Assembly (NCBI RefSeq): GCF_017114865.1
Contig: NZ_JADEYH010000002.1
Coordinates: 124,001 to 188,000, forward strand
DNA from: Streptomyces verrucosisporus
GTDB lineage: Bacteria; Actinomycetota; Actinomycetes; Streptomycetales; Streptomycetaceae
Reading direction: 5' to 3'
DNA length: 64,000 nucleotides
The notes under the pieces were generated by a model. The model saw only the letters and a list, made by a program, of their open reading frames with translations, was not told the origin of the DNA and did not search any database. This document shows, in pieces, positions 8,693 to 16,444 of the stretch. The translations under genes and the position numbers were made by a program. Position 1 is the stretch's first letter, and every line of letters starts with the position of its first letter.

Positions 8693-9240
8693 GCCCCGCG
8701 TCCCCCGGTGACCGTCCCTGCCGTCCCTGCCGTGGCATCGCAGGTCAAACGGCATGCGGCCAAGACGGCAGCCGGGGGCAAGACGGCAACGCGATCACCA
8801 GACCCGCTGGGACGGCGCCCACATCCGTCTTGTGCCGTCCCCGGCGTCCTTGACGTATCACCGCAGGTCACAGCCTCTGGGCCAGGACGGAAGCCCGCAC
8901 GCAACGTCCCGACGGGCGAGAGCCACGTCGAGACGGACACAGGCACAGCGGTGCATCCCCGCCCCCGGAGCCAGGATCCGAAGACGCTGGCAGGACCAGC
9001 CAGGACGGAAGGCCGACTCGGCTGCCGTACCGACCCTGACCTGCGCTTGCAACGGCCAGGACGGCCAAGACGGATCACGCGATCACGACCCGAGCCACAC
9101 CGCAGGAGCACCCCAGACCCCATGCCCTCCCTTGCGATACCCACCGCACCAGCCGCCGCCCATAGCGGCAACAACATCAGCATCTCCGGACTCCGAATCA
9201 TCCCGACGGTGGCGGAGCACACCACGGCGAAGGGCGGTAC
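8693..9240. other. 548-bp stretch without a supported gene
   Basis: No frame here shows convincing codon use or a family match. The sequence is rich in short direct repeats such as GTCCCTGCC and AGACGGCA, which encode nothing coherent. It may be a decayed 3' extension of the DUF3631 gene or a spacer. Confidence 0.4.
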
Positions 9241-10125
9241 GTGGTGACCCAGCAGGCCGCCGAGCGGTATGTACTCGTCGCGGCCGGAATCGTCATCGTC
9301 GCCCTCACCGCCGGCGGATTCTGGCTCTCCTACGCACACCTGGCCGAGGTCGCCGGGCAGCACGGGCTGGGTGACTCCCCGGCCCGTCGGTGGGCCTGGC
9401 CTGCGACCCTGGACGCCTTCATCGTCGCGGGCGAACTGCTCATGCTCCGCGCGGGACTGCGCCGGGCACCGGACTGGTGGGCCATCGCCCTGACCGCCAC
9501 CGGATCGATCGGCTCCATCGCCCTCAACGTGGCCGGAGTCAGCGGCACGGGCGCCGTCGACACCGTCCCCCTCCTGGACTACGTGGTCGCCGCCGTCCCT
9601 CCGACCGCCGCGCTGCTGGCCTTCGGCGTCCTGATGCGGCAGATCCACCAGCTCGTCGCCGAGCCCGCCAGCGCCCCCGCCGCAACCGCTGAGGCTGTCA
9701 GGGGCGCCGGGATGGAAGCGGACCCGACCGCCGATCCGGGCATCCCTGATCCGAGCTCCGGCCCGGCACATCAGTCCCTCGGCATGGCCAGGTCCGCCGA
9801 GGGACTGGTGGATCAGGACACCCCGACGCCCACGGACGTCGCCACGGAGACCGGCACCCCCGACACGTGGACAGCCGAGACGACCGAGGCAGATTCAAGG
9901 GGCGGAGGCAAGAAGACGGGCCGCCCTGCCGGAGCGACCATGGAACAGCTCCTCGCGGTCGCCCGCCCCGCCGTCGCCCAACACCGCGTCTCACGATCTG
10001 TGGTCGAGCAGGCGGTCCGCTCAGCAGGGCTCCCCCTGGGCAGTACCCGCTTCACCCAGCTCATGCGCCAACTGCGCGCAGAGGAAGCACGATCCCAGGT
10101 ACGCAAGCCCCCAGCCGTCGAATGA
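9241..10125 (+). CDS. DUF2637 membrane protein of the mobile element
   Basis: A 294-residue protein with four hydrophobic helices in the first ~135 residues (starting VLVAAGIVIVALTAGGFWLS and ending near VVAAVPPTAALLAFGVLM). This is the DUF2637 pattern found in Streptomyces plasmids and integrative elements, usually near transfer genes. A ~90-residue acidic linker follows, then a basic C-terminal domain (GRPAGATMEQLL ... VVEQAVRSAGL) that resembles a small DNA-binding helical domain. The start is one of two consecutive GTG codons (9241 or 9244). Role in transfer or spread is suggested by family context only. Confidence 0.75.
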   Translation: MVTQQAAERYVLVAAGIVIVALTAGGFWLSYAHLAEVAGQHGLGDSPARRWAWPATLDAFIVAGELLMLRAGLRRAPDWWAIALTATGSIGSIALNVAGVSGTGAVDTVPLLDYVVAAVPPTAALLAFGVLMRQIHQLVAEPASAPAATAEAVRGAGMEADPTADPGIPDPSSGPAHQSLGMARSAEGLVDQDTPTPTDVATETGTPDTWTAETTEADSRGGGKKTGRPAGATMEQLLAVARPAVAQHRVSRSVVEQAVRSAGLPLGSTRFTQLMRQLRAEEARSQVRKPPAVE

Positions 10126-10228
10126 CGCCTGACGCGGTCCGCTGCCCGGTGCCGGATCGGGCAGCAGACCGCGCTCACTTCTGCCGACCCCAACCAGCAT
10201 CGGCAGAACTCCGCTTCCTTGCAGCGCG

Positions 10229-10264
10229 GGCCGGTTACCAGCCCACACCCTGTGGACACCGGCC
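10229..10264. repeat. Nested inverted repeat upstream of mobC
   Basis: GGCCGGT (10229-10235) pairs with ACCGGCC (10258-10264), and inside it CCACA pairs with TGTGG around CCC. It lies in the gap between the DUF2637 gene and mobC, where transfer origins often sit. It could be part of oriT or a terminator. Confidence 0.35.
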
Positions 10265-10518
10265 ATGCCGCCGCCGCATCCACCGATTCCACCCGCCGCG
10301 GCCGTCGGTCACCGTCGCCATCCGCCCAGATCCCTCGCCCCAACCAGCAACCATGGAGACGCTGTTCATGACCACCCACCAAAGCCCCGACGGCACCACG
10401 CCCACCACGGACGGCACTGCGGCGAGCAGGAACTCCTGCCTGACCAACGAGCCGCACCACGGACCCGTCCCTATCCAGCAGGAGGCACCCACGGCCGACC
10501 TCAGGGCAGCAAGTTGTC

Positions 10519-10564
10519 GGGTTAGGAGTCCTTACCCGGCCTCCGCCCCGGGGGTGGCGGAGGC
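10519..10564. other. Candidate transfer origin (oriT) inverted repeats
   Basis: GGGTTAGGA (10519-10527) and TCCTTACCC (10529-10537) form a near-perfect palindrome with one mismatch. GCCTCCGCC (10539-10547) with GGCGGAGGC (10556-10564) forms a second one. Both lie just upstream of the preferred mobC start at 10614, the usual place of oriT in MobC/relaxase modules. No nic-site match to a known consensus was made. Confidence 0.4.
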
Positions 10565-10613
10565 ATCCGGCGCTGCGGGGGCGCCGGGGTCGCCCGGCCT
10601 GGGGGAGCCGACC

Positions 10614-11045
10614 GTGGGAGGGGCCACCGAGCCGTCGCCGAGCGCGCCGCAGCCGCCTACACCGCGTCGTCGTCTGCGTGAGCACCAGCTACGTGAGCGC
10701 CGCGTGCATCCTCGCTACAGCGACGGCGAGTTCGCCGACCTTGCAAAGGCGGCCGGGGCCAGTGGTATGCAGGTGGGCGGCTACGTCGCCGAGGCGTCGC
10801 TGGCCGCCGCCCGCGCCGACGACCCCGCGGCGGCGGTCGCCGACTACCGCGCCGCGGTCAGAGTGCTGATGGCCGCCAACGGGCAGCTGGGCAAGGTCGG
10901 CAGCAACCTCAACCAGCTCGCCCGGCACCTCAACCAGGATGGCGCCCTGCCCGAGCGGGAGGCGGTCCACCGCCTCCTGAACCGCGTCGAGGCGTCGATC
11001 GCCGAGCTGGACACCGCCATCGCCCAGGTGACGGCGGGGCGGTGA
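10614..11045 (+). CDS. mobC: MobC-family relaxosome accessory protein
   Basis: The C-terminal ~110 residues match the bacterial mobilisation protein MobC family: a basic head (RRRLREHQLRERRVHPRYSD), a ribbon-helix-helix-like region, and the diagnostic NGQLGKVGSNLNQLARHLNQ. The protein helps the relaxase open DNA at oriT. The preferred start is GTG 10614 (143 residues, GGGGGAG six bases upstream), which gives a normal family length. An in-frame ATG at 10368 would add a low-complexity head running over inverted repeats that look non-coding. It is followed four bases later by the relaxase gene, so the two form an operon. Confidence 0.82.
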   Translation: MGGATEPSPSAPQPPTPRRRLREHQLRERRVHPRYSDGEFADLAKAAGASGMQVGGYVAEASLAAARADDPAAAVADYRAAVRVLMAANGQLGKVGSNLNQLARHLNQDGALPEREAVHRLLNRVEASIAELDTAIAQVTAGR

Positions 11046-11049
11046 GCCG

Positions 11050-12717
11050 GTGATACCGAAGATCATCCTTGGCAGAGGCAGCACCCGCCGCCTGGTCGCC
11101 TACCTGTTCGGCACGGGCCGGGCCAACGAGCACACCGATCCGCATCTGGTGGCTTCCTGGAACGACTTCGCCCCCGACCCCGGCCGCAGCCCGCACCGCG
11201 ACTTGAAGGCGGTGGAAAGGCAGCTCGCGGCCCAGCTCGACCAGCCGGTGGCCCTGCTGGGCGACCGGGCGCCGAAGAACACCATCTGGCACTGCCCGGT
11301 CCGTGCCGCACCGGAGGACCCGGTCCTCACCGACGCCCAGTGGGCGGACATCGCCCGCCGGATGGTGGCCGCCGCCGGTCTCGCCTCCGACGGGGACGGC
11401 CAGGCGTGCCGCTGGGTGGCGGTACGGCATGCCGAGGACCACATCCACATCGCCGCCACCCTCGTCCGCCAGGACGGCCGCCGCCCCAACCGGGGCCACG
11501 ACTACCGCGCCGTCCAGAGGGAGGCACGAAGAATCGAGGCCGACCACGGGCTTCGGCGCTTGAAGCCCGGGGACGGCACCGCGGCCAAGCGCCCCACCAG
11601 CAAGGAGCACTTCAAGGCCAAACGGCAGGGCCGGGACGCCACCGCGCGGGAGGTCCTGCGCCTGCGGGTCCGCCGCGCGGTGGCCGCCGCCACCGACGAG
11701 GCCGGGTTCTTCGCGTTGCTGGCCGCCTCCGGCGTGGAGGTACGCCCGAAGGCCGGGCCGTCCGGCGACCTGCTGGGCTACAGCGTCGCCCTGCCCGGCG
11801 ACACCAACGGCCAGGGCGAGCCCGTGTGGTACTCCGGCTCCGCCCTGGCCGGCGACCTCTCCCTGCCCCAGGTCCGCCAACGCATCGGCACCCTCTCCCC
11901 CGAGCCGGTACCCGCCCGCCCGGCCGATCCCTGGCACCAGGCCACCGCGGCCACCGAGCGCATCCCCCACCACCTCACCGGCAGCGACGACAGGGTGGCG
12001 CAGGGGCAGCTGGTCGCCCTCGGCGGAGCCTTGGACCTCCTGCCGGTTGCCGCACCGGCCGGCCTGCGGAACGAGCTGGAGCAGGCCGCCGTCGCCTTCG
12101 AACGCGCCACCCGCTCCCGCATCACCGCGGACCTCGACAGCACCCGCGCCCTGCGCCGCAGCGTTCAGGCGATCGTGCGCGACCCCACCCCGGCGGACGG
12201 CGCCGGGCTGGCCATGCTGCTGGACGCCGCGCTCCTCGCCGTGGCCTACGCCGGGCACTGGCACCGCACCCACCGGCACGCCCAGCAGGAAGCAGCCGCC
12301 AAGCAGACCCTGCTCCACCTCCAGACCGCCTACACACGAATCGCCGGGCCGGTCCTGGACCACTTCGCCCACCGCACCCCCAGCCTCCAGACCAAGCAAC
12401 GCCTCGCCCTCCACCTCCAACAGGCGGCCCCCGAGCACGCCGAGCGCATCCTGAACGACCCCGCCTGGTACGCCCTCGCCGCCGTGCTCGCCGACGCCGA
12501 GACCACAGGCCACAACGCCGCCACCCTCCTCGACCAGGCCCTGGGCCAGCGCACCCTGAACGACGCCCGCCACCCTGCCCGCACCCTGACCTGGCGCATC
12601 CACCGCCTCGGCCAACGCCACGCTCCCAGCCCACAAGCCCAGGCAGCCAGAGCACGCACCACCACACAGCGCCCCGCCGCTCCAGACCCGCAGCCGTCCC
12701 GGACGCGGCACCGCTGA
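11050..12717 (+). CDS. mobA: MobA/VirD2-type relaxase
   Basis: A 555-residue relaxase that would nick oriT and pilot the DNA strand. The N-terminal domain carries the metal-binding triad motif RHAEDHIHIA at about 126-134, preceded by the family's IPKIILGRGSTRRLVAYLFG start, in which a Tyr (near residue 18) is a possible nicking residue. The C-terminal half is Ala/Arg/Gln-rich and mostly helical, ending in a Pro-rich tail. The start is GTG, four bases after the mobC stop. No motor or coupling protein gene follows, which implies mobilization in trans. Confidence 0.88.
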   Translation: MIPKIILGRGSTRRLVAYLFGTGRANEHTDPHLVASWNDFAPDPGRSPHRDLKAVERQLAAQLDQPVALLGDRAPKNTIWHCPVRAAPEDPVLTDAQWADIARRMVAAAGLASDGDGQACRWVAVRHAEDHIHIAATLVRQDGRRPNRGHDYRAVQREARRIEADHGLRRLKPGDGTAAKRPTSKEHFKAKRQGRDATAREVLRLRVRRAVAAATDEAGFFALLAASGVEVRPKAGPSGDLLGYSVALPGDTNGQGEPVWYSGSALAGDLSLPQVRQRIGTLSPEPVPARPADPWHQATAATERIPHHLTGSDDRVAQGQLVALGGALDLLPVAAPAGLRNELEQAAVAFERATRSRITADLDSTRALRRSVQAIVRDPTPADGAGLAMLLDAALLAVAYAGHWHRTHRHAQQEAAAKQTLLHLQTAYTRIAGPVLDHFAHRTPSLQTKQRLALHLQQAAPEHAERILNDPAWYALAAVLADAETTGHNAATLLDQALGQRTLNDARHPARTLTWRIHRLGQRHAPSPQAQAARARTTTQRPAAPDPQPSRTRHR

Positions 12718-12810
12718 CCACACCGAGCGGACCGCTGTGCCGCGTCTTCCCTTCCGGAGACATGGGAGGCCGGTTCCTTGCTAGCGTCGGACGGCCGCCA
12801 AGGAGGTTCC

Positions 12811-13668
12811 ATGTCATCTTCCGCGCCTGCCGCCGCACAGGCCGACCTGAGAATCGAGCCGGTCGACGCTGTGCTCGACGATGTCGAGCAGTCTCTCCAG
12901 ACCCGGCTGGACCGGGACACGCTGGTGCGCAAGCGGCGCTCGCTGGGTGCGCGGACGGACCGGGGCACATGGGTGCGCATCGAGCGGCGCCGGATGGAGA
13001 AGATCGGAGGCCAGGGCTGGAACGGCACCGAGTGCGCGGCCGTCCTGGAAGGAGTCGCGCAGCCCCGGTGGCACCGGGCGGTGGTGTGGCGCCAGCCGGA
13101 CGGTGCCGCGATGTGGCGGGCGGACGAGACCGATCTGCTGCCCGGAGCGCCGATCGGCACCAGCGTCCTGGCCACCGATCCCGGACTGCCGGATGCGTGG
13201 TGGCAGGCGCTGAACGCCTCACTGGACGTGCTGGCCGCCCACCGCACGAGCCGCGTCGCCACTCCAGACACCGTCACGATCACCCAGGGCGGTGTCACCG
13301 AGGCGGTCCGCCGCTTCCTGCCCGATGGCATGGATACGACGGTGAGCCAGTGGCGGCCCGCGCACGCGGACCTGAACTGGGCGAACATGACCGGTCCGGA
13401 GATCTGTCTGTTCGACTGGGAGGACTGGGGCATGGCACCCCGAGGGCTGGATGCCGCATCGCTGTGGGGCAACTCCCTGGCCGTCCCGGCCCTGGCCGAA
13501 CGCGTCCGCCAGGAGCGGCGCCGCGACCTGGAGAGCCGGGACGGCAAGCTGATGACCCTGTTCGTCTGCGCGAAGATCCTGGCCCCGGACGCCCATCCCG
13601 AGGACCCCCGCCTGGAGCCGGCACACCGGGCGGCGGCGCGGATCGCGGAGGAACTTCAGACCGGCTGA
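12811..13668 (+). CDS. APH-fold phosphotransferase-like protein
   Basis: A 285-residue protein, ATG preceded by AAGGAGG six bases upstream. A TAGCGT-type -10 lies about 25 bp before it. The C-terminal lobe shows the aminoglycoside/choline-kinase catalytic loop HADLNWANM and, about ten residues later, the metal-binding FDWEDWG, so both catalytic aspartates are present. The N-lobe lacks an obvious glycine-rich loop but keeps a Lys/Arg-rich strand. Family members phosphorylate small hydroxyl compounds or act as tailoring or self-resistance enzymes. It converges with the aldo/keto reductase, overlapping its 3' end by 13 bases, and is the first cargo gene after the relaxase. The substrate is unknown and antibiotic resistance should not be assumed. 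Confidence 0.6.
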   Translation: MSSSAPAAAQADLRIEPVDAVLDDVEQSLQTRLDRDTLVRKRRSLGARTDRGTWVRIERRRMEKIGGQGWNGTECAAVLEGVAQPRWHRAVVWRQPDGAAMWRADETDLLPGAPIGTSVLATDPGLPDAWWQALNASLDVLAAHRTSRVATPDTVTITQGGVTEAVRRFLPDGMDTTVSQWRPAHADLNWANMTGPEICLFDWEDWGMAPRGLDAASLWGNSLAVPALAERVRQERRRDLESRDGKLMTLFVCAKILAPDAHPEDPRLEPAHRAAARIAEELQTG

Positions 13669-14516
13669 CGGCCCGTCCGCTCGCGGAGAAGCCGCCGGTA
13701 CGTGCGCAGGCTGCCGACATCCGCCTCGTACCGCAGGGCAGTGACCAGCTCCGCCAGGTGGGACGGGTCGTCCGTGCCGACGGCGACCCTCCCCACCTGC
13801 GGCAGCCGGTAGGCGGTGCGGAACGCGGCCTGTACGGCGGAGAGACCGTCGTCAGGGTCTTGGACGAAGACCCGCGGGTCGAAGGTCTTCCACAGCGGGT
13901 CTCCGGTCCCGCCTCCGAAAGGGCTCATGCCCCACAGCTGATCGAGGCCGAGGTCCCATCGTGCTGCCAGGGCATCCGATGCGTCCAGGACATCCACCGG
14001 AACCAGGAGCCCCGCCCGGATCATGAGCACGTCGGGCCTGGGCATGGTGTCGTCCACGAGACCGGGCAGTGGGCGGGGGTCCCACGAGGAGACGCCCCAG
14101 GCCCCGCACAGCCCGTCCGCCGAGGCTTTCTCCAGGGCGGCGCACGCCGTACCCAGCGCTTCCTGACCAGCGGAGGAGCGTTCGGGCAGGGAGCGTTCCG
14201 GATTGTGCAGGAACACCAGGTCGGGGACGCGTCCGAGATCACGGTTGGTCTGTTCCACCGCTGCCCGGAGCCTGCCGGGGTCGAGTGAGTGCTCGGCCCC
14301 GCCGGCGGCCGGGAAGAACCCGACCTTGGTGGAGACCGTGAAGCGGGGCAGGAGGTCGCCCCCCACCCCCGCCAGGGCGGTGTGGGCCGAGAAGCCGTGG
14401 TAGTTGAAGCTGGTGTCGATCGCCTCGACACCGAGTTCCAGCGCGCTGGTGAGGATCAGGCGCTCATGACGAGATCGGTGTAGCCCGAGGACAACTCGGG
14501 GGTCAGGCTCGCGCAC
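13656..14516 (-). CDS. Aldo/keto reductase-like protein
   Basis: A 286-residue TIM-barrel protein of the aldo/keto reductase superfamily. The GTG at 14516 is chosen because GGAGGAGG lies just upstream; translation then starts inside the end of the JmjC gene (61-base overlap), indicating coupling. Near the N-terminus is VVLGLHRSRHERL, then EAIDTSFNYHG with the catalytic Asp/Tyr pair, a strand with the expected catalytic Lys (STKVGFF), and DLVFLHNPERS with the His. The C-terminus (VGRVAVGTDDPSHLAELV) resembles the NADPH-phosphate site. It is the last gene of the cargo operon and may reduce or dehydrate a modified product. Related proteins occur in other actinomycete biosynthetic loci. Confidence 0.75.
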   Translation of the reverse strand: MREPDPRVVLGLHRSRHERLILTSALELGVEAIDTSFNYHGFSAHTALAGVGGDLLPRFTVSTKVGFFPAAGGAEHSLDPGRLRAAVEQTNRDLGRVPDLVFLHNPERSLPERSSAGQEALGTACAALEKASADGLCGAWGVSSWDPRPLPGLVDDTMPRPDVLMIRAGLLVPVDVLDASDALAARWDLGLDQLWGMSPFGGGTGDPLWKTFDPRVFVQDPDDGLSAVQAAFRTAYRLPQVGRVAVGTDDPSHLAELVTALRYEADVGSLRTYRRLLRERTGRQPV

Positions 14517-15661
14517 AGTTCCTCCTCCACCAGGATCTTCGCCAGGGCTCCCACCTCGGCGCCCACGACCTGGGCGGCCTCGTCCAGCTGCACCGGGTGG
14601 CCGCTCAGGAGCAGGCGGAGTCCGGGCAGGGCCTTGGAGGCGAAGGTGAGTTTCTTGCCTGCGGCTACCACGGTGACCGTCTCCTGCTCCTCCTGGATCA
14701 GCGGCGGGAACTCGCTGATACACACCACGGCCTCAAGCGGCCCGAAGATCTCCAGGAAGGGAACGTGCCGACCGGAGGGAGCCTCGCGCTCGCGGAGCCG
14801 GAGGAACTCCACCGGGCCGCGTGCGTCGAGGAGCCGGGAGGCCGCGTCGGTCAGCCGCCGTTCCTGGACCTGCTGCTCCTCCGGGCTGCCCCAGCGGTCG
14901 AGGTCGTGGCGGAACACCTCCTCCTGGCGGGACCAGTCGGCGAGCCAGGTCAGCCAGCTCACGGCGGTGCGCTTGGCGAACCCGAAGGTCACGTGGGTGC
15001 TGTGGCCGCCGCCCCGGCCCGCCCGGGTGGCGGCGTGCCAGTAGCCGCGGGGGATGTGCATGACGTCGCCGGCCTTCATGGTGCCGGTCCACACGATCTC
15101 CTCGCTGGGGGTGTTGTTCCGCTCGGCGTCCCGGAACATGGGCACGGGCCGTGACGTGCCACGCACCTCCCACTGCTTCTCTCCGGCGAGTTGCACGATG
15201 AGGACGTCGTGGTCGTCCCAGTGCAGGTCGAAGCCGGAGGCGTCGTTGGTGGTCAGGTACACGTTCGCCTGGACGTGCTCCCGGGACCACCACTGCAGGG
15301 CTCGGCACGTTACTTCCATCGTGGGGTCGAAGACGTTCGACTGGTCCAGGACCAGCGTCGCACCCTCGCGCAGCAGGCTGCCCACGCGGCGCATGCCGGC
15401 CATCGGTATCGCCTGGCCCCGGGGCGTGACCTGCCGGTCCAGGTACGCGTCGGGGTGCAGCTCCTCGCCGCCCTTGAAGAAGCGGAACTGGGGGTTGGCC
15501 AGACTCCGGCGCATGACCATGTCGAGCAGGCGCGCGGGCGTGAGCAGTCGGGTGACGAGCTGGGGATCGCCGATGCTTCCTCGGGCGAAGTCCTTTCCGA
15601 GCGGGGCCGGGCCGTCCCACCCCAGTGCCTCTTCGACGGCGCGGACCAGACGGTGCTCCAT
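14456..15661 (-). CDS. JmjC/cupin-4 iron- and 2-oxoglutarate-dependent oxygenase
   Basis: A 401-residue protein of the ROXA/NO66-like JmjC (Cupin_4) family. The iron triad can be assigned: H147 and D149 in DLHWDDHD, and H209 in RGYWHAA, 62 residues apart as in the bacterial ribosomal oxygenase YcfD. YLTTND and GDVMHIPRG complete the barrel. Bacterial relatives hydroxylate Arg or His side chains of proteins, so a peptide substrate is reasonable. A C-terminal winged-helix-like region spans about 290-401. ATG is preceded by AAGGAAGGG. A perfect 15-bp hairpin (15699-15730) separates it from the small peptide gene just upstream, and its 3' end overlaps the reductase gene. Confidence 0.85.
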   Translation of the reverse strand: MEHRLVRAVEEALGWDGPAPLGKDFARGSIGDPQLVTRLLTPARLLDMVMRRSLANPQFRFFKGGEELHPDAYLDRQVTPRGQAIPMAGMRRVGSLLREGATLVLDQSNVFDPTMEVTCRALQWWSREHVQANVYLTTNDASGFDLHWDDHDVLIVQLAGEKQWEVRGTSRPVPMFRDAERNNTPSEEIVWTGTMKAGDVMHIPRGYWHAATRAGRGGGHSTHVTFGFAKRTAVSWLTWLADWSRQEEVFRHDLDRWGSPEEQQVQERRLTDAASRLLDARGPVEFLRLREREAPSGRHVPFLEIFGPLEAVVCISEFPPLIQEEQETVTVVAAGKKLTFASKALPGLRLLLSGHPVQLDEAAQVVGAEVGALAKILVEEELCASLTPELSSGYTDLVMSA

Positions 15662-15698
15662 GGGCTGTTCCCTTCCTTGCGTCAGATGGGAGGTGGAA

Positions 15699-15730
15699 GG
15701 TGGAGGGGCCGCGTGCGCGGCCCCTCCACC
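15699..15730 (-). terminator. Perfect hairpin between peptide gene and oxygenase gene
   Basis: 15699-15713 and 15716-15730 are perfect reverse complements (15 bp, two-base gap). The hairpin sits 14 bases after the stop of the peptide gene and 38 bases before the oxygenase ATG, with no T-run. It looks like an attenuator or RNA-stabilising stem that would give more peptide mRNA than enzyme mRNA, a common layout after precursor genes. Confidence 0.6.
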
Positions 15731-15743
15731 GGAGAGCCGGCGG

Positions 15744-15905
15744 TTACGCCGCGTGGTTCAGGCCGTCGCCACCGGGCCAGGGGCCGTCACCGGAGCTGCC
15801 CTGCCCCGGGTCGGAGGCGCTGCTGTCGTGCCGGTCGTGGACGCTCGCGAGGACTTCCACGGCGACCAGAAGACCCTCCTCCACGGAGGGGGTGGTGTCT
15901 CCCAC
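15744..15905 (-). CDS. Candidate precursor peptide (53 residues)
   Basis: A GTG start at 15905 with AAGGAG six bases upstream gives a 53-residue peptide ending in TAA. The N-terminal half (VGDTTPSVEEGLLVAVEVLA) is acidic, hydrophobic and probably helical, like a leader. The C-terminal half is a Gly/Ser/Asp/Pro-rich, cysteine-free segment (SSGDGPWPGGDGLNHAA) with one Trp, two His in the middle, one Asn-His near the end and no basic tail. It lies between two hairpins, within an operon of radical SAM, methyltransferase, kinase and JmjC oxygenase genes. No family is recognised. The role as a substrate for these enzymes is inferred from size, composition and position. Confidence 0.6.
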   Translation of the reverse strand: MGDTTPSVEEGLLVAVEVLASVHDRHDSSASDPGQGSSGDGPWPGGDGLNHAA

Positions 15906-15988
15906 TTGGTGCTCCTTCCTCTACCGGTTCTCCCGCCGGGTTCGGCGGGAAGCTGTGGCGTGCGGAGGTGCTGGTGTTGCCGGGGCCG

Positions 15989-16019
15989 CCCCGTGGCCGT
16001 AGGGGAGCCGTCCACGGGG
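15989..16019 (-). other. Hairpin upstream of candidate precursor gene
   Basis: CCCCGTGG (15989-15996) pairs with CCACGGGG (16012-16019) around a 15-base loop, in the 152-base gap between the Cys-rich protein gene and the peptide gene. It could end transcription from upstream or act in the peptide's leader. A separate promoter for the peptide in this gap is possible but not evident. Confidence 0.35.
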
Positions 16020-16057
16020 ACGGGGTAGGAGGGGGCGGCTCGCCGCCCGGGCGGTGT

Positions 16058-16429
16058 TCAGCCGCGACGCGGGAAGCCGCCTCGTGCTCGGTGCCTTCCT
16101 CCACGCCGCCTGCCGGGCGACTCGGCTCCGGCGGGAGCGCCAGGGTGCGCGGAGCGCGTCGGTGCGTCGTTGAGGAGGACGGCTTGCCAGACCTGCTCCT
16201 GCAGCTTCCGAATGCAGGGGCCGCAGGCGTACATCGGTGCCTGGACACCGGCCACGTTCACGGGACCGATCCACAGGACGCGGGTCCACCGCCGGCCGCA
16301 GTAGAGCCGGCAGGAGCCGTCGACCCACCGGTTTCCGTCGTCGGTGGCCGCCGGGGCGGGAAGCCCGCCCCGGGCGAAGTCGGGGATGCCCGGTGCCGCC
16401 CTGTGTGGCCCGGCCGGTTCCGGAAGCAC
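16058..16429 (-). CDS. Small Cys-rich protein, putative zinc-binding
   Basis: A 123-residue protein starting at GTG 16429 with GGGGGAG upstream. Its centre holds two Cys pairs, CRLYCGRRW and YACGPCIRKL, separated by ~25 residues containing VLWIGPVNV, which suggests a treble-clef or zinc-ribbon fold. I recall similar short conserved proteins in streptomycetes, without assigned function. The N-terminal 40 and C-terminal 35 residues are low-complexity. It lies 15 bases after the CYTH gene and is the last gene before the peptide. It could be a regulator, a chaperone for the peptide, or simply a passenger. Confidence 0.6.
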   Translation of the reverse strand: MLPEPAGPHRAAPGIPDFARGGLPAPAATDDGNRWVDGSCRLYCGRRWTRVLWIGPVNVAGVQAPMYACGPCIRKLQEQVWQAVLLNDAPTRSAHPGAPAGAESPGRRRGGRHRARGGFPRRG

Positions 16430-16444
16430 GGTGCTCCCCCGGGG

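Noticed and set aside
8708..9247. A 179-codon frame between the DUF3631 and DUF2637 genes
   Set aside because: Low-complexity Pro/Arg/Thr composition, no ribosome site and no family resemblance; probably non-coding or decayed sequence.
10930..12723. A 597-codon minus-strand frame opposite the relaxase
   Set aside because: The relaxase motifs lie on the plus strand. The antisense product is a Gly/Val/Gln-rich shadow.
12811..13668. Aminoglycoside resistance gene
   Set aside because: Only the general kinase fold is visible; nothing points to an aminoglycoside substrate.
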